NCBI RefSeq assembly: GCF_022637455.1
Contig: NZ_CP093341.1
Span: forward strand, 124,001-188,000
From: Lysobacter sp. S4-A87
GTDB lineage: Bacteria > Pseudomonadota > Gammaproteobacteria > Xanthomonadales > Xanthomonadaceae
DNA length: 64,000 nucleotides
Direction: 5' to 3'
This document shows, in pieces, positions 55,571 through 62,550 of the stretch; positions within the stretch are counted from its first letter, which is position 1; the number at the start of each line of letters is the position of its first letter. A model generated the notes under the pieces. It worked only from the letters and a program-made list of their open reading frames with translations, was not told the DNA's origin and made no database searches. Position numbers and translations under genes: made by a program.

Positions 55571-56050
55571 TTACTGCAGCCAGGCGCGTCCGTTATTCAC
55601 GCGGACAAACGAACCTTCGCGAATGCCTTCGAGGTCCTTCTGCGTGACGACGGTGGTGCGACCATCGTTCAGGCGCACATAAACGTTATAGGCCGGGCTG
55701 CCGGTGTTCTTCTGGATTGCGTTGCCGGCAACGGCGCCGCCGACGGCGCCAGCGGCGGCCGCAACATTCTGGTTGCCCTTGCTGCCACCGGTATGGGCGG
55801 AGATCTCGTGGCCGGCGACGGCGCCGACGATGCCGCCGAGGATGGCGCCGGTGGCGCTGGGGGCCGTGGTGCCGGCGGCGACCTGTTCGATCCGGGTGAC
55901 CGTGCCGCAGTCGTAGCAGGAATTGCTGCTACCACCGTAGGACGGTGCCGGCGCACTGCTGTAGCCGGGGGACGGAGACGTGGCACAACCCGCAAGCGCG
56001 ACCATGGCAGCGGCGGCAATACCAAGCAGGCGGAGATTCTGGGAACTCAT
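55571..56050 (-). CDS. Glycine-zipper outer-membrane lipoprotein (SlyB/Pcp-like)
   Basis: The 159-residue lipoprotein (LAGC, Cys22) has a Ser/Pro/Tyr-rich spacer. A glycine-zipper segment comes next (ATGAILGGIVGAVAGHEI and AAAGAVGGAVAGNAIQ), and then a C-terminal beta domain YNVYVRLNDGRTTVVTQ ending VRVNNGRAWLQ. This is the SlyB/Pcp (17 kDa surface antigen-like) layout. AAAGGAG supports the ATG at 56050. A related glycine-zipper protein is at 58755. Confidence 0.88.
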   Translation of the reverse strand: MSSQNLRLLGIAAAAMVALAGCATSPSPGYSSAPAPSYGGSSNSCYDCGTVTRIEQVAAGTTAPSATGAILGGIVGAVAGHEISAHTGGSKGNQNVAAAAGAVGGAVAGNAIQKNTGSPAYNVYVRLNDGRTTVVTQKDLEGIREGSFVRVNNGRAWLQ

Positions 56051-56239
56051 GCGCGACTCCTTTGTGGAGGTAAGTGGCGATCGCCGCACGAGGGCGGCAC
56101 GCCACGCATTCACGCTAGCCGCGCCCGGGTGAACCGGCGATCAATGGCGCCGGCGGTCGCTTGTTCCGTTGTGGCGGGAGCCAGCTTGCTGGTGATGGCG
56201 TGACGATGTCAGCCCGCCAGGCCAGCCGGCTCCTCCTGC

Positions 56240-56686
56240 TCAGCCGCGGAAGTCCTGGTGGCAGGCCTTGCAGGCCTCGCCGATCTGGGTGTTGACCGTG
56301 CCGACGCCGGCGCAGTTGAGCGGCGGGCTGGCGAGTGCGGCGTCGAGCTTGGCGCGCATGCTGCTCGCGTGTTCGCCGAAGCGCTTGTCGTCGGCGAGGT
56401 CCGGGAAGGCCGGCTCCAGGTCGTCGGCCATCACCCGCAGCGCCTTGAAATGGGGCAGGACGTCGGTCGCCGCGCAACGGTTCTGCTCGACCTTCTGCTT
56501 GAGCTGGCCCAGGTGCCACTGCTGGACGTGCATCACGCTGCCGTGGAAATGGTCCTTGCGGGCATCGATCGCACGCAGCGCCATCACGGTCGCGACCACG
56601 CCGATGACCAGGCCGATCAGGAACAGGAACAGGTACTTGGTCGCGTTGCTGCCTGGCTTGACGCTGCTGGGCTGTGGGTTGCTCAT
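56240..56686 (-). CDS. Membrane-anchored cytochrome c'
   Basis: The 148-residue protein has one N-terminal membrane helix (about 18-37) and a helical periplasmic domain. That domain carries the class II haem motif CKACH (139-143) followed by Q-D-F-R, the CxxCH-x-x-x-R of cytochrome c' four-helix bundles. These bind NO or CO and act in nitrosative defence or electron transfer. The membrane anchor is uncommon relative to soluble cytochrome c'. AAGGAG sits upstream of the ATG at 56686. It is divergent from tcdA. Confidence 0.83.
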   Translation of the reverse strand: MSNPQPSSVKPGSNATKYLFLFLIGLVIGVVATVMALRAIDARKDHFHGSVMHVQQWHLGQLKQKVEQNRCAATDVLPHFKALRVMADDLEPAFPDLADDKRFGEHASSMRAKLDAALASPPLNCAGVGTVNTQIGEACKACHQDFRG

Positions 56687-56757
56687 TGCCGGTGCTCCTT
56701 GCAAGTTGCGCGGAACCATATCACGCGGTCCGCGGCCGGCCACAGCCCGTGGTCCCT

Positions 56758-56763
56758 TACAAT
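56758..56763 (+). promoter_or_regulatory. -10-like hexamer, tcdA possibly leaderless
   Basis: TACAAT ends seven bases before the ATG at 56771. If it is the promoter, the transcript begins with the start codon. No ribosome-binding site precedes it. An ATG at 56762 overlaps the hexamer and would be lost. Confidence 0.45.
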
Positions 56764-56770
56764 GTCGCAC

Positions 56771-57574
56771 ATGACCATCACCACCCTGGACCCGGCCTGG
56801 CTCGAGCGCTTCGCCGGGGTCGACCGCCTTTACGGCGTCGGAACCATTGCCCGCCTGTCCACTTGTCGCGTTGCCGTCGTCGGCATGGGCGGCGTCGGCT
56901 CATGGCTGGTGGAGGCGCTGGCACGCACCGGCATCGGCCACCTGACCCTGATCGATGCCGATGACCTGTGCGTGTCCAACACCAACCGCCAGCTGCCGGC
57001 CCTGGCCGGCCAGTACGGCCGCGCCAAGGTCGAGGCGATGGCCGAACGCTGTCGTGCGATCAATCCACAGATCACGGTCGAGGCCGTGGCGAGTTTCGTC
57101 ACGCCTTCGAACCTGGCGGAGATGCTCGACCGCGGGTTCGACCTGGTGGTCGATGCCTGCGACAGCTTCCGCACCAAGGTCGAGATGGCCGCATGGTGCC
57201 GTCGCCGCAAGCTGCCGCTGATCGTTGTCGGCTCGGCCGGCGGGCGCACCGATGCAACGCTGGTGCGCGTTCGCGACCTGTCGCGCACCGAGCACGATGC
57301 GATGCTGGCGCTGGTGCGCAAGAAGCTGCGCAGCGAGTTCAACTTCCCGAAGAACACCGATCGCTACTTCGGCATCTCGGCGATCTACTCGCTGGAGAAC
57401 GTCAAGTATCCGCAGCCCGACGGCAGCGTCTGCGGCGTGCGGCCGCAGGTCAGCGGGGACGCCGCACTGAAACTGGACTGCGGCGCAGGGCTCGGCGCGG
57501 CCACGCACATCACCGGCACGTTCGCATTCGCCGCGGTCGGTCGCGCGCTGGAATTGCTGCTGAAGCGAAAGTAG
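56771..57574 (+). CDS. tcdA: tRNA threonylcarbamoyladenosine dehydratase TcdA
   Basis: This ThiF/E1-like enzyme makes cyclic t6A at position 37 of tRNA using ATP. The 267-residue protein has the adenylate-binding GMGGVGSWLVEALARTGIG, LIDADDLCVSNTNRQLPAL, VDACDSFRTK, GSAGGRTDATLVRVRDLSRT and a DRYFGISAIYSLENVKYP segment typical of TcdA/CsdL. It converges with tatD; their stops are only three bases apart. The ATG at 56771 is preferred from family length and promoter position. Confidence 0.93.
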   Translation: MTITTLDPAWLERFAGVDRLYGVGTIARLSTCRVAVVGMGGVGSWLVEALARTGIGHLTLIDADDLCVSNTNRQLPALAGQYGRAKVEAMAERCRAINPQITVEAVASFVTPSNLAEMLDRGFDLVVDACDSFRTKVEMAAWCRRRKLPLIVVGSAGGRTDATLVRVRDLSRTEHDAMLALVRKKLRSEFNFPKNTDRYFGISAIYSLENVKYPQPDGSVCGVRPQVSGDAALKLDCGAGLGAATHITGTFAFAAVGRALELLLKRK

Positions 57575-57577
57575 TGC

Positions 57578-58348
57578 CTACGCGGGCAACGCAAACAGGC
57601 GTTCGGCATTGGCCGTCGTCGCGCGAGCCAGTTCTTCGGCTTCGATACCGCGCAGACCTGCGATGACGGCCAGCACTTGCGGCAACCGCGCAGGCTCGTT
57701 GCGCTGCCCGCGAATGCCTGCATCGGGCTGGTCCGGCGCATCGGTTTCCAGCAGCAGGTGCTCCAGCGGCATCGATGCCGCCAGCTTGCGCAGGCGATTG
57801 GCGCGGTCGTAGGTCACCGGGCCGCCGAGTCCGAGCATGAAGCCTGCGCGCCATAACTGCCGTGCCTGCTCTTCGCTTCCCGAGTAGCTGTGGACGACGC
57901 CGCGCAGTCCGCCGACGCGGCGAATGGCGGCAATCACCGCATCGACGGCGCGACGCGCATGCACGATGACCGGCAGGTCGAACTCGCGCGCAAGCTGCAG
58001 CTGGCCTTCGAAGAAGTGCATCTGTTGTTGCGCATCGAGGCCTTCGACGAAGTAGTCGAGACCGCATTCGCCCACTGCCAACGGGCGCTCGCGTTCGATC
58101 CATTCGCGCAGCAGCGGCAGGTGTTCGTCGCGGTGCGCCGACAAATACATCGGATGCAGGCCGTAGGCCGGGTACAGGCCGCTGCCGGCCGGGCAGGCCT
58201 GGCGCAGCTTCGGCCAGCCGGCGGCATCGACGGCCGGCACGACCTGGCGGGTGACGCCGGCCTGGCGCGCGCGCGCGACCACCTGGTCACGGTCGCCGTC
58301 GAACTCGGCCGCGTCCAGATGGCAGTGGCTGTCGACCAGCAGGGCCAC
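57578..58348 (-). CDS. TatD-family metal-dependent hydrolase
   Basis: The 256-residue hydrolase has metal ligands in DSHCHLD (His8, His10), a Glu region GECGLDY, HARRAVDAV and HSYSG, and LLETDAPD near the C-terminus. TatD/YcfH enzymes are 3'-5' nucleases or related hydrolases in DNA repair and RNA quality control. The start is GTG at 58348. The small membrane gene upstream ends 20 bases earlier, suggesting an operon. Confidence 0.92.
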   Translation of the reverse strand: MALLVDSHCHLDAAEFDGDRDQVVARARQAGVTRQVVPAVDAAGWPKLRQACPAGSGLYPAYGLHPMYLSAHRDEHLPLLREWIERERPLAVGECGLDYFVEGLDAQQQMHFFEGQLQLAREFDLPVIVHARRAVDAVIAAIRRVGGLRGVVHSYSGSEEQARQLWRAGFMLGLGGPVTYDRANRLRKLAASMPLEHLLLETDAPDQPDAGIRGQRNEPARLPQVLAVIAGLRGIEAEELARATTANAERLFALPA

Positions 58349-58367
58349 GTTCAGGCGGTCGCGCGGT

Positions 58368-58589
58368 TCAGCGGGGGGCGCGGGGCGCGGGCGGCAGACC
58401 CGGGTCCTTGCGCTTCTTCCAGCTGGCCAGCAGCAGGGTGCCCAGGCCCAGCAGGATCTCGTCGGCCAGGGGCACGAAGTCGGGCACGGCCAGGTCCACC
58501 ACGAAAAGGGCGGCGGTCAGCACGAACAGGCGCGGGAAGCTGAGCTTGCCCAGGAAGGCCAGCAGGGGAGCGGTGAGTGGGTTGGCCAT
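58368..58589 (-). CDS. Small membrane protein (DUF6116-like, 73 aa)
   Basis: The 73-residue protein has two hydrophobic helices (about 7-35 and 38-55) followed by a basic WKKRKDPGLPP tail. It resembles the DUF6116 family, but that assignment is from memory of its sequence style. Likely inner-membrane, function unknown. It is followed 20 bases later by tatD on the same strand. Confidence 0.62.
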   Translation of the reverse strand: MANPLTAPLLAFLGKLSFPRLFVLTAALFVVDLAVPDFVPLADEILLGLGTLLLASWKKRKDPGLPPAPRAPR

Positions 58590-58754
58590 GGCAGATGTAA
58601 TTTGACGGCGGTCGCAATGACGCTAACACGCCGCCAAACCAGGTTCACAGTTGCGACAGCTTGATGTTAAAAAATCGGCGGCCGTTCAGGATCGCAGTGT
58701 TCGAATGGCGCCATCCACCAACCCGCGGGCGAAATCCCGCAGCAGAGGCCTGAA

Positions 58755-59564
58755 ATGAACAAGAACATCCTCGCAGTCGCCCTGGCTTCGCTGCTGGTCG
58801 GCGGCGTTGCAGTCGCGGCCTTCAACAGCTTCCGTGGCAGCGACAACGCGCAGGCCCAGGTTGATGCCAATGGCCAGCCGGTCGGCCAGGACGGCGACAT
58901 GGCGGCCGACGGCTCCATCCAGTCGGGCAAGATCGAGTACGCCGACGTCCTCAACGTCAAGCCGATCAACGAGAAGGAAAAGCTGTACGCCACCGTGATC
59001 GGCACCGATGCGGTGCGCGAGACCAGCACCACTTCGACCCCGCGCGAGGTCTGCGAGGACGTGGTCGTGCAGGAGCGCGCTCCGGAGCGTGACGGCAACG
59101 TGGGCGGCACCGTAGCCGGCGCCGTGATCGGCGGCCTGGTCGGCAACCAGATCGGCAGCGGCAACGGCCGCAAGGCTGCGACCGCCGCGGGCGCTGTCGC
59201 GGGCGGCTTCATCGGCAACACGGTGGACAAGCGCCATGTCGGCGGCAAGGTCACCAGCCGCACCGAGCGCCAGTGCCACACCACTTCGTCGACGTCGCAG
59301 TCTTCGCGCGTGGTCGGTTACAACGTGACCTACCGCAATCCGGACGGCACCACCGGTTCGATGCGCACCGACAGCAAGCCGGGCAACCAGATCCTGCTGG
59401 GTGAAGAGGACAAGGTGGTCGGTTATGACGTGACCTACCGTTACGACGGCGCCGAGCAGACCATCCGCATGGACGAGCGTCCGGTCAACAACCGCCTGCC
59501 GGTCATCGACGGCCAGGTCGTGACCCAGACCGCTTCGGCCTCGACGGGTTCGACCCAGGGCTGA
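58755..59564 (+). CDS. Glycine-zipper 2TM-domain membrane protein
   Basis: The 269-residue protein has an N-terminal membrane anchor (about 5-24) and a low-complexity linker. A glycine zipper (GNVGGTVAGAVIGGLVGNQI and AAGAVAGGFIGNTVD, about 112-158) follows. A C-terminal part has repeating VVGYNVTYRNPDGTTG and VVGYDVTYRYDGAEQ units, an internal duplication. Such proteins span or line the periplasm; the function is unknown. The ATG at 58755 has GAGG upstream, and a terminator follows at 59595. Confidence 0.85.
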   Translation: MNKNILAVALASLLVGGVAVAAFNSFRGSDNAQAQVDANGQPVGQDGDMAADGSIQSGKIEYADVLNVKPINEKEKLYATVIGTDAVRETSTTSTPREVCEDVVVQERAPERDGNVGGTVAGAVIGGLVGNQIGSGNGRKAATAAGAVAGGFIGNTVDKRHVGGKVTSRTERQCHTTSSTSQSSRVVGYNVTYRNPDGTTGSMRTDSKPGNQILLGEEDKVVGYDVTYRYDGAEQTIRMDERPVNNRLPVIDGQVVTQTASASTGSTQG

Positions 59565-59594
59565 TCGTCCGTTCCATTGCTGCGCAATACCCGA

Positions 59595-59624
59595 GGGGCC
59601 GGAGCAATCCGGCCCCTTTCTTTT
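59595..59624 (+). terminator. Terminator of the glycine-zipper gene
   Basis: GGGGCCGG pairs with CCGGCCCC around AGCAAT, followed by TTTCTTTT. It begins 30 bases past the stop. Confidence 0.85.
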
Positions 59625-59635
59625 GCGCCGAACCC

Positions 59636-59661
59636 GTCATTCCCGCGCAGGCGGGAATCCA
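59636..59661. repeat. Short GTCATTCCC dispersed hairpin repeat
   Basis: GTCATTCCCGCG pairs imperfectly with GCGGGAATCC across a two- to four-base loop. This kind of unit is widespread in intergenic DNA of Proteobacteria. Related copies are at 52013, 61189 and 61218. Confidence 0.7.
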
Positions 59662-59673
59662 TGGACGTTGAGT

Positions 59674-59728
59674 AGTTGGCTGCGGCAGGGCGTCGTCGTT
59701 GGGCAGTTGGCTCCGGCAGGGCGTCGTC
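59674..59728 (+). repeat. Two 24-bp near-identical direct repeats
   Basis: Two copies starting AGTTGGCT and ending GGGCGTCGTC (59674-59697 and 59705-59728) differ at one position (G versus C). The second overlaps the start of the nested palindrome at 59722. Confidence 0.85.
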
Positions 59729-59835
59729 CGCCGGGCCGGGGATTGCTCCGCCCCTTAGTCGGACATCCTGTCCGAATGCGGGGCGTGGGCCATCCATGGC
59801 CCACTGCTGCGCAATCCCCGGCCCGGCGGACGACG
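59722..59835. repeat. Nested cruciform intergenic element (114 bp)
   Basis: Perfect 25-base inverted arms (59722-59746 and 59811-59835) enclose two further palindromes: TCGGACATCCTGTCCGA (59759-59775) and a 20-base GTGGGCCAT/ATGGCCCAC stem (59785-59804). CGCCCC and GGGGCG also flank the first inner hairpin. No coding frame is plausible. It looks like a miniature mobile or REP-type structure, or a structured RNA. It fills most of the 447-base gap between 59564 and 60012, the longest gene-free stretch in the window. Confidence 0.9.
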
Positions 59836-59978
59836 CTTCGGCGAGTTACTTCACGGTCTTCGTCAGTTCGTAGGGGGAGGGCAAACGAAGCGCCCTGGTT
59901 GCGTGTTCACGTCCGCAAAGACCTAGGAAAAACAGGGGTCTACAGCGCTTCAGGACTACCCGCGGCGCCGGCGGCCAT

Positions 59979-59984
59979 TACAAT
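59979..59984 (+). promoter_or_regulatory. -10-like hexamer of gcdH
   Basis: TACAAT lies 28 bases upstream of the ATG at 60012, giving a short leader. The -35 region is not recognisable. Confidence 0.4.
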
Positions 59985-60011
59985 GGCTGTCTTTCCACAG
60001 TCGAGCGCACC

Positions 60012-61175
60012 ATGGCCCTGCACCCGTACGATCTCTACGACGTCCGCTCCCTGCTCACTGACGAGGAGCGCGCCGTACAGGACACGGTGGCGCGTTTCAC
60101 CAACGAGCGCGTGATTCCGATCATCGGTGACGCGTTCGACCAGGCCCGTTTCCCGAAGGAGCTGGTCGGCGAGATCGCCGAACTGGGTCTGCTCGGTTCC
60201 TCGCTGCCGGAGAAGTACGGCTGCGCCGGCCTCAACGCGGTCAGCTATGGCCTGATCTGCCAGGAACTCGAGCGCGGCGACAGCGGCATCCGCAGCTTCG
60301 TAAGCGTGCAGTCCTCGCTGTGCATGTACCCGATCTATGCCTACGGTTCGGAAGAGCAGCGCATGCGCTGGCTGCCGGACATGGCCGCGGGCAAGGTCAT
60401 CGGCTGCTTCGGCCTGACCGAGCCGCACGGTGGTTCCGATCCGGCCAACATGAAGACCCACGCCAGGCGTGACGGCGGCGACTGGGTGCTCAACGGTTCC
60501 AAGATGTGGATCACCAACGGCAATGTCGCCGACATCGCGATCGTCTGGGCGCAAACCGACGAGGGCATCCAGGGTTTCATCGTCGAGAAGGGCATGCCCG
60601 GTTTCGCCGCGCAGGAAATCAAGCACAAGATGAGCCTGCGCGCGTCGGTGACCAGCTCGCTGTTCTTCGACAACGTGCGCGTGCCGGACAGCAACCGCCT
60701 GCCCAATGTGAAGGGCCTCAAGGGTCCGCTGGGCTGCCTGACTCAGGCGCGTTACGGCATCACCTGGGGCCCGATCGGTGCGGCGATCGCCTGCCTCGAC
60801 GAGGTGCTGAACTACACCAAGGAACGCATCCTGTTCGACCGTCCCGTGGCGGCGACGCAGAGCGCCCAGATCAAGATGGCCGAGATGGCGCGCCGCATCA
60901 CCCTGGCGCAGTTGCTGGTGGTTCAGCTCGGCCGCCTCAAGGACGCCGGTGCCATGCAGCCGGCGCAGGTGTCGCTGGCCAAGTGGAACAACTGCCGCAT
61001 GGCCATCGACATCGCACGTGAGTGCCGCGACCTGCTCGGCGGCGCCGGCATCACCACCGAGCATGCGGCGATCCGCCACGCGCTCAACCTGGAGTCGGTG
61101 ATCACCTACGAGGGCACCGAAACCGTGCATCAGTTGGTGATCGGCCGTGAGCTGACGGGCATCAGCGCGTTTTGA
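60012..61175 (+). CDS. gcdH: Glutaryl-CoA dehydrogenase (acyl-CoA dehydrogenase family)
   Basis: The 387-residue FAD enzyme oxidises and decarboxylates glutaryl-CoA to crotonyl-CoA in lysine/tryptophan breakdown. Signatures are GCFGLTEPHGGSDPANMKT, WITNGNVADIAIVWAQ, RYGITWGPIGAA, CRDLLGGAGITTEHAAIRH, and the catalytic Glu367 in VITYEGTETVHQL. The RYGITWG and AAIRHALNLESVITYEGT pattern is that of GcdH rather than other acyl-CoA dehydrogenases. It may act with the following genes, but the GNAT starts 98 bases later after two dispersed repeats. Confidence 0.9.
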   Translation: MALHPYDLYDVRSLLTDEERAVQDTVARFTNERVIPIIGDAFDQARFPKELVGEIAELGLLGSSLPEKYGCAGLNAVSYGLICQELERGDSGIRSFVSVQSSLCMYPIYAYGSEEQRMRWLPDMAAGKVIGCFGLTEPHGGSDPANMKTHARRDGGDWVLNGSKMWITNGNVADIAIVWAQTDEGIQGFIVEKGMPGFAAQEIKHKMSLRASVTSSLFFDNVRVPDSNRLPNVKGLKGPLGCLTQARYGITWGPIGAAIACLDEVLNYTKERILFDRPVAATQSAQIKMAEMARRITLAQLLVVQLGRLKDAGAMQPAQVSLAKWNNCRMAIDIARECRDLLGGAGITTEHAAIRHALNLESVITYEGTETVHQLVIGRELTGISAF

Positions 61176-61188
61176 ACCGGTAAACCGC

Positions 61189-61211
61189 CGTTCCCGCGAT
61201 GACGGGAACCC
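61189..61211. repeat. Dispersed hairpin repeat after gcdH, unit 1
   Basis: CGTTCCCGCGATGACGGGAA forms a small imperfect palindrome of the same family as 59636. It lies directly after the gcdH stop. Confidence 0.55.
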
Positions 61212-61217
61212 AGCCAC

Positions 61218-61245
61218 TGGATCCCCGCGTTCGCGGGGATGACGG
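61218..61245. repeat. Dispersed hairpin repeat after gcdH, unit 2
   Basis: TGGATCCCCGCGTTCGCGGG continuing into GATGACGG is an almost perfect palindrome (ATCCCCGCG / CGCGGGGAT). Together with unit 1 it forms a pair with opposite orientation, as in bipartite REP elements. It may also act as a terminator or RNA stabiliser. Confidence 0.7.
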
Positions 61246-61273
61246 CTGAAGAACGCCTCCGGAGAAGTCACAC

Positions 61274-61831
61274 GTGTCTGTCTTCGACATCCAGCTCGAA
61301 ACCCCGCGCCTGCTTCTGCGTCCGCCGCAGGCGGGCGATTTCGACGCGTGGGCGGCGTTTCGTGCCGACGAAGAAGCCACACGCTTCATCGGTGGCGCCG
61401 AAGCGCGGCCGATGGCGTGGCGCAACTTCGCCGCGATGATCGGCGTGTGGCACCTCAAGGGCTTCGCCATGTTCTCGGTCATCGAGAAGGCCAGCGGCGA
61501 ATGGGTAGGGCGCGTCGGACCCTGGCAGCCGGAAGGCTGGCCGGGCACGGAAGTCGGCTGGAGCATCGTCCGCAGGCACTGGGGCAAGGGCTTCGGGCCC
61601 GAGGCGGCGGCTGTCTCCATCGACTGGGCCATCGATCACCTGGGCTGGACCGAGGTGATCCACACCATCGATCCGCAGAACACCAATTCCAAGACCGTTG
61701 CTGCCAAGCTCGGCTCGCGCTACCTGCGCATGGGCCGCCTGCCGGTGCCATTCGATACCAACGAGATCGAAATCTGGGGTCAGTCGCGCGAGCAGTGGCT
61801 CGCCCGACGCACACGCGAGGAGCGCACATGA
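61274..61831 (+). CDS. GNAT-family acetyltransferase (RimJ-like)
   Basis: The 185-residue protein has the GNAT core ETPRLLLRPPQAGDFDAWAA, GRVGPWQPEGWPGTEVGW, VRRHWGKGFGPEAAAVSIDW (acetyl-CoA loop) and NTNSKTVAAKLGSRYL. This is the RimJ/RimL-like or antibiotic/amino-group acetyltransferase group. The start GTG 61274 follows GGAGAAG. The stop overlaps the ATG of the next gene (ATGA at 61828-61831), so the two genes are translationally coupled. Confidence 0.88.
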   Translation: MSVFDIQLETPRLLLRPPQAGDFDAWAAFRADEEATRFIGGAEARPMAWRNFAAMIGVWHLKGFAMFSVIEKASGEWVGRVGPWQPEGWPGTEVGWSIVRRHWGKGFGPEAAAVSIDWAIDHLGWTEVIHTIDPQNTNSKTVAAKLGSRYLRMGRLPVPFDTNEIEIWGQSREQWLARRTREERT

Positions 61832-62472
61832 TCACCGTCTATGGCTATTCCTGTTCGGGCAACTGCCACAAGCTGAAGTTGTTGCTGACCCAGCTTGGCC
61901 GCGAGTTCAAGTGGGTCGAGATCGACAGCACCTGCGGCGAAACACGCACGCCCGAATACCTGGGCAAGAATCCCAACGGCAAGGTGCCGATGGTCGAGCT
62001 CGAGGACGGTCGCATCCTCACCGAGTCCAACGCGATCCTGTGCTGGCTGGCCGAAGGCACGCCGTTCTGGGCGGGCGATGCCTGGCAGCGTGCGCAGGTG
62101 CTGAGCTGGATGTTCTTCGAGCAGTACAGCCATGAACCGTATGTCGCGGTTGCGCGCTTCATCCGTGGCTGGACGACGCTGGACTCGCCGCGCCGGGCCA
62201 CGCTGGAGCAGTTGCGCGAGCGCGGTCACCAGGCGCTGGTCGTGATGGAACAGCACCTGGCCGCCCAGCACGAGTGGTTCAGCGGCGAGGCCTATGGCAT
62301 CGCCGACATCGCCCTGTTCGCCTACACCGTCGTTGCCGACGAAGGTGGCTTCGACGTCTCGCGCTACCCGCAGATACGCGATTGGCTGGCCCGCGTGATG
62401 AAGACGCCGGGCTTTGTCGCCATGGCGGCGCCTCCGGTCGAGGTCGCCTCGCGCCTGGCGCTGCCGGACTGA
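61828..62472 (+). CDS. Glutathione S-transferase family protein
   Basis: The 214-residue protein starts MITVYGYSCSGNCHKLKLLL (thioredoxin-like fold with a Ser/Cys near the active site), NPNGKVPMVELEDGRILTES and a helical C-terminal domain with FSGEAYGIADIALFAYT. It overlaps the preceding GNAT by four bases. It is the second GST in the window and only distantly like the one at 19676. Substrate unknown. Confidence 0.88.
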   Translation: MITVYGYSCSGNCHKLKLLLTQLGREFKWVEIDSTCGETRTPEYLGKNPNGKVPMVELEDGRILTESNAILCWLAEGTPFWAGDAWQRAQVLSWMFFEQYSHEPYVAVARFIRGWTTLDSPRRATLEQLRERGHQALVVMEQHLAAQHEWFSGEAYGIADIALFAYTVVADEGGFDVSRYPQIRDWLARVMKTPGFVAMAAPPVEVASRLALPD

Positions 62473-62550
62473 TTTCGTCGCGCCGACTGCTTCACAACCG
62501 CCATACCAGCTCCCGCGCCCGGCGCGGGACGACTTCCGAGAACCAGCAAA

